This document shows, piece by piece, positions 26,423 to 35,489 of a DNA stretch of 64,000 bases. Numbering within the stretch: the stretch's first letter is position 1; the number at the start of each line of letters is the position of its first letter. The notes below the pieces were generated by a model that was not told where the DNA came from, searched no databases, and worked only from the letters and a program-made list of their open reading frames with translations. This DNA is from Sphingobacterium sp. CZ-UAM (GTDB lineage Bacteria > Bacteroidota > Bacteroidia > Sphingobacteriales > Sphingobacteriaceae). The position numbers and the translations under genes were made by a program. The stretch spans positions 1,178,001 to 1,242,000 of the forward strand of contig NZ_MTCM01000001.1 of NCBI RefSeq assembly GCF_002000245.1, in the 5' to 3' direction.

Positions 26423-28294
26423 CTAGTTAGTTGCCCTACTTTTATTGACAAGGATACAGTGGGAAATAAAATCATCCAATGTAAAGACCCAGTCAGATGC
26501 GATAATATTGAGCTTAGAAGTATAGGCTTGCTGTTTAACCCAGTTCATGAATATTGGATTGTTCTGTTCAGCAGATCCCATTAAAGAGGAAGGTTTTCCA
26601 TTAAAGGGTATTAGACCGTCTTTAATCATATTAAGATCTGGCGTAAGTTGCCCGTGGATATAGGAAAAGGCATCACCTGAAAGCTTTTGTAAATTCGTAT
26701 TTAGGTCTGCAAGTAATTCCTCCGATGACGTCGGACTATATCCAGGCGAATCAAGATTCTTTTCCTTCCACAAAAAAGGATACTTTTCACAGGTTGCGTC
26801 ATTAGCATAAAATACCAATAGCTGCTGACCAGCCTCCCAAAGCTGACTCACGGTTACATCGCTCCCTAAACTTGCAATGGCCATCTTATTTCCGAATGCC
26901 TGAGACAATAGAGATACAATCTGATCATGATAATTGTCAAGATCGTAGAAATGATTTAGATCTAAAATGACAATTTCCTTGGGGTTATTGGTAATAAAAG
27001 AATTAACAGCGGATATAACTGCGGTTAACGGGACGCTGTATAGGCTGTGACTTATCCAAATTGGTTCTTTGTCGTTTGGGTTTAGGGAAAGACGAAGATC
27101 AAGATACCTTACACCACCGATCAACTGAGCCAATGCAGTTTGTCCCTGCGCTTTCGCCCAAGAAGCAACAACCTCACCCATAGTCAAATAGAGCGGATTG
27201 ATGGAATTTCTGATCTTTTTTACCCATTCAGGTAAATCAGTTTCAGGACTAAAAGCCGAATTTGCATTAATACCATAAGAACCAGAATCATGAGTTCCGG
27301 GAATCAGCATGTCCTTAACCTGCATATCTTTTATTATCGCACCAATAGCTTCCATCCAGTTATTTTTATTGAGCGTGGCGGCACCCAGTTCCGAAGTACC
27401 AATTGCGTAGCCATTTGTACCTATATAAAGATTAACCTGATTCTGCCCAAGGGATAAACGAACTTCATTCACTCCTCGTCCGGGTAAATTGTTTGTGTTC
27501 ACTATTTTTCCTTCGACAGGTTCCAACTGGCTAATCCTTCCCGAAGAACCACCATAAATAAAACCATCATAATCCGTTACCATACTGACAACATTTCCAT
27601 CAGCATCCTGCAGTGTGCTTATCCATTTTGAATTTTCCAGATTTTGGACATCCATCGATACAATTTTTCCGTTTGTACCGCCATAAATAGTGGTACCGTC
27701 AGCTGACAAGCACAAGCGTACCTCAAGATGACCGAGCCTTTTTAGTTCATTGGTCTGTAGGATTTGACCACTCTTTACATCGATAGCGTTGACAAAACCA
27801 TTGGTACCTGCATATATTACATTGTCCTGGACTATTAAATTGACTACTTCCTGGCCCTGACCTGATAAAGAGTTGGACGATATTACTTTATTAATATTAC
27901 TTGCATCTAAACAGATTACATTTCCACTAAGGCCAACAGCAAGAGTTGCTTCATCTAAAGATAGGGCTAAGCGTACCTCAGCGGTTCCCATTCCGGATAG
28001 TGAATTTTTTCCAATTGTTGTACCATCGGAAAGTTGTAAGGAATTTACAAAACCACCAGTACCGGCAAATACATTTTCTGATCCTACTATAAGAGATACA
28101 ATGCCGGTATCTTGGCCCTTTAAGGGATTTTGCCATAATGTTTTACTAATGTCATTGGCATCTAGAGCGAAGACATTTCCGTAGGTTCCGACAATAAGCT
28201 TGTCATTAGTCTTGGAAATCGCCATACGCACTTCATGCTTTTCCATACCCGTTAATGGATTTTGATGAATCAGCGTCCCCAATTCTGGATTCAA
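26423..28294 (-). CDS. Beta-propeller-like repeat protein fused to a PI-PLC X domain
   Basis: 623 residues from a TTG at 28294. Residues 1-305 contain about six to seven ~50-residue repeats, each with an L.G.G...VRL.L start and a YxGTxG(F/K)V core, like PQQ/WD-type propeller blades. Residues ~315-600 form a PI-specific phospholipase C X-type domain: MLIPGTHDSGSY (His335), GVRYLDLRL (395-402) and WISHSLYS (His416), the two catalytic His and the metal-side Asp/Arg. No signal peptide is in frame. The frame continues upstream of the TTG for ten codons with repeat-like sequence (GKIDGYVFQL) to a TGA, suggesting that a half-blade and the true 5' end were lost next to the nitronate monooxygenase gene. 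Confidence 0.8.
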   Translation of the reverse strand: MNPELGTLIHQNPLTGMEKHEVRMAISKTNDKLIVGTYGNVFALDANDISKTLWQNPLKGQDTGIVSLIVGSENVFAGTGGFVNSLQLSDGTTIGKNSLSGMGTAEVRLALSLDEATLAVGLSGNVICLDASNINKVISSNSLSGQGQEVVNLIVQDNVIYAGTNGFVNAIDVKSGQILQTNELKRLGHLEVRLCLSADGTTIYGGTNGKIVSMDVQNLENSKWISTLQDADGNVVSMVTDYDGFIYGGSSGRISQLEPVEGKIVNTNNLPGRGVNEVRLSLGQNQVNLYIGTNGYAIGTSELGAATLNKNNWMEAIGAIIKDMQVKDMLIPGTHDSGSYGINANSAFSPETDLPEWVKKIRNSINPLYLTMGEVVASWAKAQGQTALAQLIGGVRYLDLRLSLNPNDKEPIWISHSLYSVPLTAVISAVNSFITNNPKEIVILDLNHFYDLDNYHDQIVSLLSQAFGNKMAIASLGSDVTVSQLWEAGQQLLVFYANDATCEKYPFLWKEKNLDSPGYSPTSSEELLADLNTNLQKLSGDAFSYIHGQLTPDLNMIKDGLIPFNGKPSSLMGSAEQNNPIFMNWVKQQAYTSKLNIIASDWVFTLDDFISHCILVNKSRATN

Positions 28295-28311
28295 CTGGAA
28301 GACATAGCCAT

Positions 28312-29379
28312 CTATCTTTCCATTTCAGCAATAATAGCTGCAATCAGTTTTTCTGCATCATGATATTGGAGAATAGAGGCTGCCTGACCTGCCCAAAACG
28401 ATTTCAATTCAGGATTCGATTCGGAATTTGCAGGATAAGCTCCCAGTTTACCAACAATTTTTCCTTGTAATGGATAAGGGGCAAAACTATTTTGAAATTC
28501 TTTCAACTCCTCTGTCAAGCGATTTTTCACTCCTCGTGACAACCTTCCAGTAAAAACTTTGGTCAATGTTGTATAACGGGCTTCTTTTGAGAATAATTTT
28601 TCACGATGTATTTTACTTGCGCCAGATTGCCGTGTAGCGAGAAAAGCAGTTCCTATTTGTACCGCATCGGCACCTAATGCCATTGCCGCTTTTACCCCAC
28701 GGGCATCAGCAATACCGCCAGCGCCTATGACAGGGATTCTTAAGGTATCCGCGACTTGCGGAATCAATGAAAACGTTCCTATTAAACTTTCCTCAGGTTT
28801 ATCCAGAAATGAAACCCGATGCCCACCTGCATCAAATCCTGTGGCTACCACGGCATCTACTCCTGCATGTTCTATAGCGATAGCTTCATCTAACGTAGTA
28901 GCAGTTCCTATCGTTATAATTCCTAAGCGCCGACATTTCTCCAAAATTGTTTCAGAGGGTATGCCATAAACAAAACTAAAAACCGCTGGCTTTATCTCAA
29001 AAATAGCTTCAATCTGCTCCTCAAACTTAGGACTGCCTGGCAAAGGAAATGTGGGTGGTTCTGCACCGACCTCTTCAAAGTATGGCTCCAAAAGTTTGAT
29101 AACTTGCTGAAAATCCCTTTCTTCAAAATCTCCTGCCGTAGCATCTTGATCATTAACCCATAGATTAATGTTAAATGGTTTTGAGGTCAATTTTCTGATG
29201 CCTCTAGAAATAGAAATAAGTTCGGCAGCACCATAAGGCTGCCCACCGTAAGACCCTAATCCGCCCTTATTTGAAACTAGTGCTGTAAGGTCCTCCGAGG
29301 ATAATTTTCCACCAAAGGGACCTTGAACGATGGGTAAATCTATCTCAAGAAGTTTAGTGAATTTTGTTTTTGTCCACAT
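28312..29379 (-). CDS. Nitronate monooxygenase (2-nitropropane dioxygenase-like)
   Basis: About 355 residues from the ATG at 29379; another ATG at 29403 would overlap the upstream gene by 14 bases. This is an FMN-dependent TIM-barrel enzyme. It shows the N-terminal PIVQGPFGG, GGLGSYGG, the GFDAGGHRVSF region with the catalytic-type His, and the phosphate-binding IPVIGAGGIADARG plus GADAVQIGTAFLA. It oxidises nitronates, or acts as a related flavin oxidoreductase. It follows a YceI gene on the same strand with almost no gap, so the two are likely co-transcribed. The length is normal. Confidence 0.9.
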   Translation of the reverse strand: MWTKTKFTKLLEIDLPIVQGPFGGKLSSEDLTALVSNKGGLGSYGGQPYGAAELISISRGIRKLTSKPFNINLWVNDQDATAGDFEERDFQQVIKLLEPYFEEVGAEPPTFPLPGSPKFEEQIEAIFEIKPAVFSFVYGIPSETILEKCRRLGIITIGTATTLDEAIAIEHAGVDAVVATGFDAGGHRVSFLDKPEESLIGTFSLIPQVADTLRIPVIGAGGIADARGVKAAMALGADAVQIGTAFLATRQSGASKIHREKLFSKEARYTTLTKVFTGRLSRGVKNRLTEELKEFQNSFAPYPLQGKIVGKLGAYPANSESNPELKSFWAGQAASILQYHDAEKLIAAIIAEMER

Positions 29380-29389
29380 ATGAATAAAT

Positions 29390-29911
29390 TTAGCGTTGCC
29401 CAACTAATTTGAACTGTAGTACAAACTCATCGTAAATCAACTTGTCACCCAGATTCGGAATAAACTTTCCGGAACCATACCGAATATTGTACAACGTACG
29501 GTCAATTTTGATTTCGCCCAATGCATGCAAGAAATCGCTGAATATTTCTACAGTTGCCGTAAAATGAATGGGCTGTGTAATATTCTTAATGGTCAGATCG
29601 CCACTAATGATGTAATGCATATTTTCCTTTCTTCCATTGTTGATTTTCAAAGATGCTGTCTTAAATTGATCGACCGAGAAAAAATCATCGTGGTTTAAAT
29701 GATCAAAAAACTCCTTGTAAATAGATTTGTCAGAAATATCGGTGATTACAATTGAAGTCATGTCAATATGTATTTCTCCATCGATGATCTCATCGTTTTC
29801 AAAACTCAAAAAACCATTTTTGATTTGAATAGTTCCCGTGTGTAAGCCTAGAACTTTCTTCCCTGTCCAGTTGACAGTGCTGCTTTCTGTTTGAATGTTA
29901 AATGTTGTCAT
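29390..29911 (-). CDS. YceI-family protein
   Basis: A 173-residue lipocalin-like beta-barrel protein. It has the family pattern: SSTVNWTGKKVLGLHTGTI, IHIDMTSIVITD, HDDFFSVDQFKTASL, ITQPIHFTATV and a final YDEFVLQFKL. YceI proteins bind isoprenoid-type lipids. Many are periplasmic, but this one has no signal peptide, like cytoplasmic members found near Crp or Pirin genes. It is followed at once by the nitronate monooxygenase gene and lies next to a Crp/Fnr gene transcribed in the same direction. Confidence 0.9.
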   Translation of the reverse strand: MTTFNIQTESSTVNWTGKKVLGLHTGTIQIKNGFLSFENDEIIDGEIHIDMTSIVITDISDKSIYKEFFDHLNHDDFFSVDQFKTASLKINNGRKENMHYIISGDLTIKNITQPIHFTATVEIFSDFLHALGEIKIDRTLYNIRYGSGKFIPNLGDKLIYDEFVLQFKLVGQR

Positions 29912-30000
29912 TGTGCTTGATTTTTAGTTTGACAAGACAAAATTCAGGGTATTCTTTAAAGATAGAAAGGACGTACCTCACAAAAAAAATGTGAGGTAGA

Positions 30001-30600
30001 TCAATTGTTTGGCGAGTATAAGCGACTCAGTGTTTCTCTTGTTACACCAAGATAAGCAGCTAAAATGTGCTTTGGCAACCTTTGCACCAACGATGGATAC
30101 TCCTGTACAAACTTTTCATAACGTTGCTTTGCAGAGCTGCTCAATAACGATAGGATTCTGTTTTGCAACGCCACGTTCCTGCGGTTTGTTTTCTTTCTGA
30201 AAAAATGTTCGACTTGATGGAATTCGCGACAGAGCTTTTCTCTGTTTTCATTGCTAAGGCATAGCACTTCGGTATCTTCCAGACAATCAATATTTACTTT
30301 TGCGTTCTTTTGATAATAATAGGCTTCGTAATCTGTGATCCACCAATCCTGAATAGCGAAAAGAAGAATATGTATTTTCCCGATCTCGTCAGTATAATAC
30401 GATTTCACACAGCCAGAGAGCAAAAAATAATCATTTAATACGAACTGACCTTCCTGTATGAGGAATTGATGCTTTTTGAATTTCTTAAAGCTAAAATGGC
30501 TCAAGATATAATCAAACTCGACATCTGTTATATCGATATATTTTCGGAACTGTTCTCGCAAAATTTTACTCATGTCCAAATTTACATTTATATCTTTCAT
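30001..30600 (-). CDS. Crp/Fnr-family transcriptional regulator
   Basis: A 199-residue protein. Residues ~20-120 form the cyclic-nucleotide-binding-like barrel (FLIQEGQFVLNDYFLLSGCV, CLEDTEVLCLS). The C-terminal winged HTH contains AKQRYEKFVQEYPSLVQRLP then ILAAYLGVTRETLSRLY, the standard Bacteroidota ending. No iron-sulfur Cys cluster motif is present, so this is not a true Fnr. It likely controls the YceI/nitronate monooxygenase pair 90 bases downstream or its own promoter; this is inference from position. Confidence 0.92.
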   Translation of the reverse strand: MKDINVNLDMSKILREQFRKYIDITDVEFDYILSHFSFKKFKKHQFLIQEGQFVLNDYFLLSGCVKSYYTDEIGKIHILLFAIQDWWITDYEAYYYQKNAKVNIDCLEDTEVLCLSNENREKLCREFHQVEHFFRKKTNRRNVALQNRILSLLSSSAKQRYEKFVQEYPSLVQRLPKHILAAYLGVTRETLSRLYSPNN

Positions 30601-30612
30601 CGTCTTGTCAAG

Positions 30613-30882
30613 ATGATGAAATATTCCATTATTGAAAAAAAGAATCAGGATGATGATGCGTTAGCTCATCATATATTGTTATCAGCCTCACGAATACTCC
30701 AGATTAACCCACTCTTCGATAATGACAACCGTATTATTTTTTCAAATGTATGTATTCGGGTGCAAGGGAAAAAACTGCTATTATGTGACGTCGCGATTAA
30801 TCTCCATGAAAACATTTTACAGTTATCGAGGTTTTCAAATTCAAATGATTCTATCCAATTATATTTTCCATCCTCTTATTGA
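30613..30882 (+). CDS. Possible small protein, divergent from the Crp gene
   Basis: An 89-residue frame (MMKYSIIEKK ... FPSSY). The second half (CIRVQGKKLLLCDVAINL, then LQLSRFSNSNDSIQLYFPS) has the look of a real beta-rich protein. Part of the same sequence recurs at 51168-51199 as a fragment with two substitutions. I do not recognise the family. It starts only 13 bases from the divergent Crp start, leaving little room for a promoter, so it may be a truncated remnant. Confidence 0.35.
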   Translation: MMKYSIIEKKNQDDDALAHHILLSASRILQINPLFDNDNRIIFSNVCIRVQGKKLLLCDVAINLHENILQLSRFSNSNDSIQLYFPSSY

Positions 30883-31088
30883 TATAAAACTAAATTGTCA
30901 GCTTTAATATTTTCAATAAATGATGATAATTCTGCACCGCAAGCTCCCAAATCATCTAACCCATAACATGGAATATGACTATGAATATCTGTTTTTCCAT
31001 TTGGATCTTCAATTCCAATATATAACCCAACCGCAAGGGCTTCCAAGAAGATATGAAAGATAATTTGTGTCAGTATACTTTTTCGATT
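30876..31088 (-). pseudogene. C-terminal fragment of an unrecognised gene
   Basis: The minus strand reads ~70 codons of clearly protein-like sequence (FLEALAVGLYIGIEDPNGK, DIHSHIPCYGLDDLGACGAE, LSSFIENIKADNLVLYQ) to a TAA at 30876-30878. There is no ATG, and a stop lies just upstream in frame, although a neighbouring frame continues coding-like (PEIEKVY). It is therefore the tail of a broken gene. The Asp/Gly/Cys-rich motif suggests a small immunity-type protein; the exact family is unknown. Confidence 0.5.
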
Positions 31089-31175
31089 TCAGGTAGTAGT
31101 GAGCCTGAAAAGTTAGTCGGAAGGTTGGAGAACTTAGCCACTTTTAGGCAGTACAAACTACAAATCTTAGAAACG

Positions 31176-31517
31176 TCATTTTGCTTTAATTTTATCTCTA
31201 TGCTTTAGACCAAATTTAATTAAAGCATTTGCAACTTCTTCCGTTTCTTTCGCATATCCGGTAAGCGCATAAGAAACTGTCACAGGTTTGGTGTCATTAA
31301 CCGTTCTACTAATCAGTAAATTATCTTCTAATTCCTGAAGTTCGTTGGATAGAATTTTTGGGGATATTCCCTGAGCCATTTCTTGCAGATCTTTAAACCG
31401 CATTGTGCCGTGTTTCTGCAAATTGTGCAGGATACAAAATTTCCATTTACCACTGAGCAATTCAATGCCATCTTTTAATGCCAATATAGTTTCTTTATCA
31501 ATATTTTTATTGCACAT
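31176..31517 (-). CDS. HxlR-family transcriptional regulator
   Basis: A 113-residue winged-HTH protein. Family signatures are LLSGKWKFCILHNLQKHGTMRF, the GISPKILSNELQELEDNLLI recognition region, and VSYALTGYAKE. A Cys near the N-terminus (Cys2) is often the redox- or electrophile-sensing residue in HxlR-like proteins. It is divergent from a dihydrofolate-reductase-like gene, with ~90 bases between starts, and probably represses it and itself. Confidence 0.92.
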   Translation of the reverse strand: MCNKNIDKETILALKDGIELLSGKWKFCILHNLQKHGTMRFKDLQEMAQGISPKILSNELQELEDNLLISRTVNDTKPVTVSYALTGYAKETEEVANALIKFGLKHRDKIKAK

Positions 31518-31606
31518 CAGATAGTTACTTTCCTAAAGGTAATGAATAGTAAATATATATTCAATATCCAATAGTTTTGTGGTACAGAAATTTTAAAAAA
31601 ATCGTT

Positions 31607-32116
31607 ATGAAAGTAACAGTAATCGCAAACATTTCGGCTAATGGAAGAATTTTGATATCCGATAACCCGCATCATAAACTACCACTGGAAGCGATGGAAT
31701 TTTACGTACAATTTGTAAGGCAGGTTGGAAATGTAGTAATAGGATTGAAAACATTTGAAAATTTTCTAAATTTTCCAGATCAAGTAAAAGAACATTTTAA
31801 TGGAATAGAAATCATCGTATTGGCCGATAAATCTTATACGGCTGATGGCTACAAGACTGTAGCAAGTCCTGAAGAGGCAATTGCATATATGTCTACAAAA
31901 GGAGTGCGTGAAATAGCCGTCGGAGGTGGAACAGGTACTTTCAACGCTTTTTTAGACAAGGATTTGATTACAGATATCTATTTTAACGTCAGTCCTATAA
32001 TCACTGGAGCTGGAGCAATTTTAGCAAACAATGAGGAGTTAAGTTCAACGTTCAGGTACAAAGGACAGAAGCTTAAAAACGGTTTTCTTCAATTGCATCT
32101 AATTAAGGAATACTAA
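31607..32116 (+). CDS. Dihydrofolate reductase/RibD C-terminal-like protein
   Basis: 169 residues from the ATG at 31607; a TTG at 31577 would add ten. The fold is that of the RibD-C/DHFR family: MKVTVIANISANGRI at the start, VVIGLKTFENF with the cofactor Gly, and EIAVGGGTGTFNAFLD for NADPH binding. It is an NADPH-dependent reductase of unknown substrate. It is divergent from the HxlR regulator, a common arrangement for stress- or electrophile-responsive reductases. Confidence 0.85.
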   Translation: MKVTVIANISANGRILISDNPHHKLPLEAMEFYVQFVRQVGNVVIGLKTFENFLNFPDQVKEHFNGIEIIVLADKSYTADGYKTVASPEEAIAYMSTKGVREIAVGGGTGTFNAFLDKDLITDIYFNVSPIITGAGAILANNEELSSTFRYKGQKLKNGFLQLHLIKEY

Positions 32117-32202
32117 AAAATGACATACCAAAAATGTCTTTCAAGAATAGTTGAATTACGGAAACAAATCCGCTAAAATTATTTCTTTCCGATCTATATT
32201 TT

Positions 32203-32826
32203 TCAATTGGCGACTGTATCCACACGACGATAAGTATATACATCATGGTTAAGGGCGCCGGCGAGCGGAAAGAGAATAAGAAAACCTGCTGCTGTCGACT
32301 CACTGGGCACGACTAAATCACCATGGTTATCTAGTGCAAAGCAAATAGTTTTGGTAAAGAATCTATTGACTAATACATAGATGTCAAGGTCGGTATTTCT
32401 GAAAGAAACAAAGTTTTGCGATTCGGGCTTAACTTTCCTCGTTCTTTCACGCACGACATTTCCTAAGGAATCAATTAGTTTGAAATGGATCTTATTTTTT
32501 TTGATGAGCTCCAATGAAGTTTCGTAAAGATAGTGCAGACTATCAGTTTTATAGTAATTAGGCTCAATATAGTTCCATAGGCAATATTCATTATAGGCCG
32601 CACTCTTCTCCTCAATTCTATTATTATGGCCTATTATCTTCTGGGGATAATTATCAAAGATGTATATCTCCTTCAATCGTACCATCGAAACGCTATGCGC
32701 CGCAGCAGTTTGTGCTAAATACTTAGGCGATAGGGAAGTACAAGAGATACACGAAAAAATAAATACCACCGAAAATAGTGCAATGGCAAGCGTGCGCATA
32801 TTTTGATGTTTGTTGATTTCTATCAT
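32203..32826 (-). CDS. Hypothetical lipoprotein
   Basis: A 207-residue protein with a signal peptide and Cys-rich lipobox (FSCISC, cleavage before Cys26 or Cys29). A second in-frame ATG at 32799 gives a more usual leader. The mature part contains NYPQKIIGHNN and a C-terminal hydrophobic patch (AAGFLILFPLAGAL). I do not recognise the family. It begins the immunity-type gene cluster. Confidence 0.6.
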   Translation of the reverse strand: MIEINKHQNMRTLAIALFSVVFIFSCISCTSLSPKYLAQTAAAHSVSMVRLKEIYIFDNYPQKIIGHNNRIEEKSAAYNEYCLWNYIEPNYYKTDSLHYLYETSLELIKKNKIHFKLIDSLGNVVRERTRKVKPESQNFVSFRNTDLDIYVLVNRFFTKTICFALDNHGDLVVPSESTAAGFLILFPLAGALNHDVYTYRRVDTVAN

Positions 32827-32885
32827 ATGCTCTTATTTTGCGGAAATAAATTGTTGGATACTAAACTTTAAGTTGTTTCTAAACA

Positions 32886-33531
32886 TTAGGTAAGCCCCTC
32901 AATAAATTCTGAAAAGATTCTATTTTTAAAAATAGCTTCTTCATTTGACATTCCAATAAATGGTATTTCATAAATATCACATGTGCTTTTTTTAACTGCA
33001 TAAGCTTTTGATCTAAAAATAACCTTTATTAAACTCACAAATTTTAATTGTGCTCAATGTTTTATTTTGTAGGAAATGTTCAATGTTGTTCGCCTTTAAA
33101 CGATCTTTTTTTGCAAGTTTAAATTTGACTGTACCATAATTTAGTTTAGAAAACTCTATCCTTAATTTCTCAATTTCTAATTTGTGCACTTGTTCTCCAT
33201 CTGCTAAGAAATTATCCAAAAGCAATAATTTCTGACATAAAAAGTATATTTTATCGTCTTCCAAAATAACATCTCTCTTGAAGGAAGATAATAATGAATC
33301 TTTAATTTTATCCCACAAAGACTCTTCACCGATAAAAATCAAATTATTCAATTTTTTAACATCTAGTCCCAAATTATCAATGAGATAATTTGCAACTTTT
33401 TGAGGAGAAATTTGGCTTCGATAAAAATCCCTCAGATTACCAAGAGGTTCCCACCTACTTCTATCTAAAGAAAGGTCTATTTGGTGCAAATAGGTATATA
33501 AAAATACTACAAACGAATAGTTAATTTTCAT
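32886..33531 (-). pseudogene. Hypothetical gene, frameshifted near its 3' end
   Basis: An ATG-started frame of 172 residues runs from 33531 to a TAG at 33013. Directly after it, in the next frame, the coding-like sequence RSKAYAVKKSTCDIYEIPF ... EFIEGLT continues to a TAA at 32886-32888. Removing one T from the run just before the TAG fuses both into one ~212-residue protein. The product looks cytoplasmic and helical with no known motif; it is an immunity-type candidate by context. It overlaps the preceding gene by four bases, suggesting coupling. The frameshift may be a real mutation or a sequencing error. Confidence 0.5.
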
Positions 33532-34071
33532 CTTTCTAATTCTGTTATGTTTACCATTTTTTTCATTGACGAAAAAATAAACAGTAATTTGTCCAGATCT
33601 TCAGTCGATTTTGCATTGCCAAACATATGAACCAATTCATTCCACCCCTCGCCGCTTTTGCTATACATTATGCTTTGAATTGAATAGTCTCCATTACAGT
33701 TATTAATGGTCCAGCTTACATCTTGATCAAATATTTCATTTTTCAGATGCTCGGTTTTGCAACTTTTGCTTTTAGCTGGAAATTGGCTAGGATGATTACC
33801 GAAATACAAGCCCCCCCGAAATACCTGTATGATTTGTAGTGTCAGCAGGATTAAAATAGTAAACGGAAAAATCTTCTCCATTGGTTTCATATATAGCATA
33901 ATCTGTGGGTAAAGAAATAGAATATTTACTTTTCCCTAATTCCCTTTTTTCCAATGACTTTATAAAAGTGGTATCTGCCGAGTTATGTACAGATTTATGA
34001 TCATTATTTTGTCCACAGCTGGTCAATGTTAATGTTGTCAGCAGGACAATCATTGTCAATTGTATCTTCAT
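33528..34071 (-). pseudogene. Hypothetical lipoprotein, frameshifted at a G7 tract
   Basis: The first part (34071 downward) encodes a lipoprotein: signal peptide with lipobox TLTSC, then KYSISLPTDYAIYETNGEDF and FNPADTTNHTGISGGL, ending at a stop 91 codons in. The second part, in another frame, continues YFGNHPSQFPAKSKSC to TELER, ending at 33528. The switch falls at seven C (33811-33817 plus strand, G7 in the gene). A one-base change in the tract restores a ~180-residue protein with four downstream Cys/Trp features intact. It could be phase-variable, decayed, or a sequencing artefact. Confidence 0.6.
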
Positions 34072-34161
34072 ATCTTGGTTATCTTTATTAGGATTCGTGG
34101 CTCTATATTTTATACTTCATAATCGCTAGATAAGACCAGTAATTTCATTCAAACGCATTTG

Positions 34162-34926
34162 TTATTTATTTGCATATTTGATATTATCAATAACAAACTC
34201 TTTTAATTCCGTTAAAACCGAAAGTCTGTTGGCCATTTCCGTATTGTTAAACCGAAAATAACCAATTTCAAATGTTTTAAGTTTTGATAGTTTTTCAATT
34301 CCTGATAAATCTTCAAGATCCACTTTTTTGTTGCTCTCTGTTGTTGATGCAAAGAGGGATAAGTGTTCAAGGTTTTCGAACTTATCAATCCCATTCAAGC
34401 TTTTAAGGTTTGAAGTATAAGTTAATGAAAGGTTTTTAATTCTGGATTTTGAAACGTTTGGCAAGAAATTGAAGTCTGATACTTTGTTTAGACTTAAAAG
34501 ACAAAGCGTGGTCAAATTCATTAGTTCATCTAAGCGGTTAAATGAAAAGTCTGCATTTTTGACATGTGAAATTAATAAATGTGTCAAATTTGGAAACAAT
34601 GAAATTAAATCCAAATCATTTTGTTTGATGTTCCAAATATGTAAGTGGCTAACATCTATTAAATTATTCTTATACTTTTTCAATATCTCAAGATTTTTAC
34701 GGTCAATCTTATAGTTATTGATGGTGATAATTTTCAGGTTGTCATAAAACCGGATATTTTCCAATGTTTGAGTCGATGGTAAAATATACAGAATTTCAGA
34801 TCTGAAATCAGTTCCGCAGACTGTTTTTGAATAATCAGAATCATCTGGCTGAACAAAATTTTCATTCTTTTGTTGGAATAGAAATCGCTGGAAATCTTGT
34901 ATATTTTTTATCTCATTTAATTTCAT
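34162..34926 (-). CDS. Leucine-rich-repeat protein
   Basis: A 254-residue protein without a signal peptide. From about residue 60 it has LRR units of the L..L.ls....f....L..L.nL..L kind (NLTHLLISHVKNADFSF, LMNLTTLCLLSLNKVSDFNF, FENLEHLSLFAS, LSKLKTFEIGYF). It overlaps the stop of the upstream gene by the four bases ATGA, a sign of translational coupling. It is likely an immunity-type or protein-binding protein in a toxin-immunity cluster. A short relic of its C-terminal end survives at 47159-47211 in the duplicated block. Confidence 0.75.
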   Translation of the reverse strand: MKLNEIKNIQDFQRFLFQQKNENFVQPDDSDYSKTVCGTDFRSEILYILPSTQTLENIRFYDNLKIITINNYKIDRKNLEILKKYKNNLIDVSHLHIWNIKQNDLDLISLFPNLTHLLISHVKNADFSFNRLDELMNLTTLCLLSLNKVSDFNFLPNVSKSRIKNLSLTYTSNLKSLNGIDKFENLEHLSLFASTTESNKKVDLEDLSGIEKLSKLKTFEIGYFRFNNTEMANRLSVLTELKEFVIDNIKYANK

Positions 34927-35447
34927 AGGTGCTGGTTCGTGTTATGTTTATCCAATAATTGATCAATCAAAGGTCTTTCAAAGTTTACTGCTGTCAAAAT
35001 TTTTATTGCTTTTTCCTTATCTTCGATTAAAGCCTTCTCATACTCAAATACAAGTCTGGTGGTCAATAATCTCTGGTCACCTGTATGTCCACCAAAACTT
35101 ATACATTTCGCTGGTATTTCATAGTCTGCCCACTGTCCTTTAATGAATTGTTGTAATTGTCCGAACGCAGGATTTCCATCTTCTCTGCCTTTTATCCTTG
35201 TTGGAATAATAAAGTCCTGTTGACAATTTTTAGGTTGATCTTCAATTATTATCCAATCCTCTCGATTAACACCATATTCTTCAAAGCAGCATTCCATTGC
35301 ATCTTCCATAGTGTAAGAGAAATGATCCCAATCTGCAGAACTATCCTGTAAGCTGTAATAACCAAAAAGATAAACTCCGCCTTCTGCCTGACAAAGCATA
35401 AGTTTTTTTGTTTTCTCGTCTATGTTTTGAAATACTACTTTTCTCAT
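34923..35447 (-). CDS. Hypothetical immunity-type protein, copy 1
   Basis: A 174-residue acidic cytoplasmic protein (for example ADWDHFSYTMEDAMECCFEE and EDWIIIEDQPKNCQQD). The family is unknown, but the length, acidity and neighbours fit the small immunity proteins of polymorphic toxin systems. A nearly identical copy lies at 47212-47733: the first ~107 residues are identical and about ten differ after that. A third short fragment is at about 37895-37962. The gene overlaps the downstream LRR gene by four bases. Confidence 0.7.
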   Translation of the reverse strand: MRKVVFQNIDEKTKKLMLCQAEGGVYLFGYYSLQDSSADWDHFSYTMEDAMECCFEEYGVNREDWIIIEDQPKNCQQDFIIPTRIKGREDGNPAFGQLQQFIKGQWADYEIPAKCISFGGHTGDQRLLTTRLVFEYEKALIEDKEKAIKILTAVNFERPLIDQLLDKHNTNQHL

Positions 35448-35489
35448 TACATGTAAATATGATATAAATTGCTGTTCTAATATAATATC

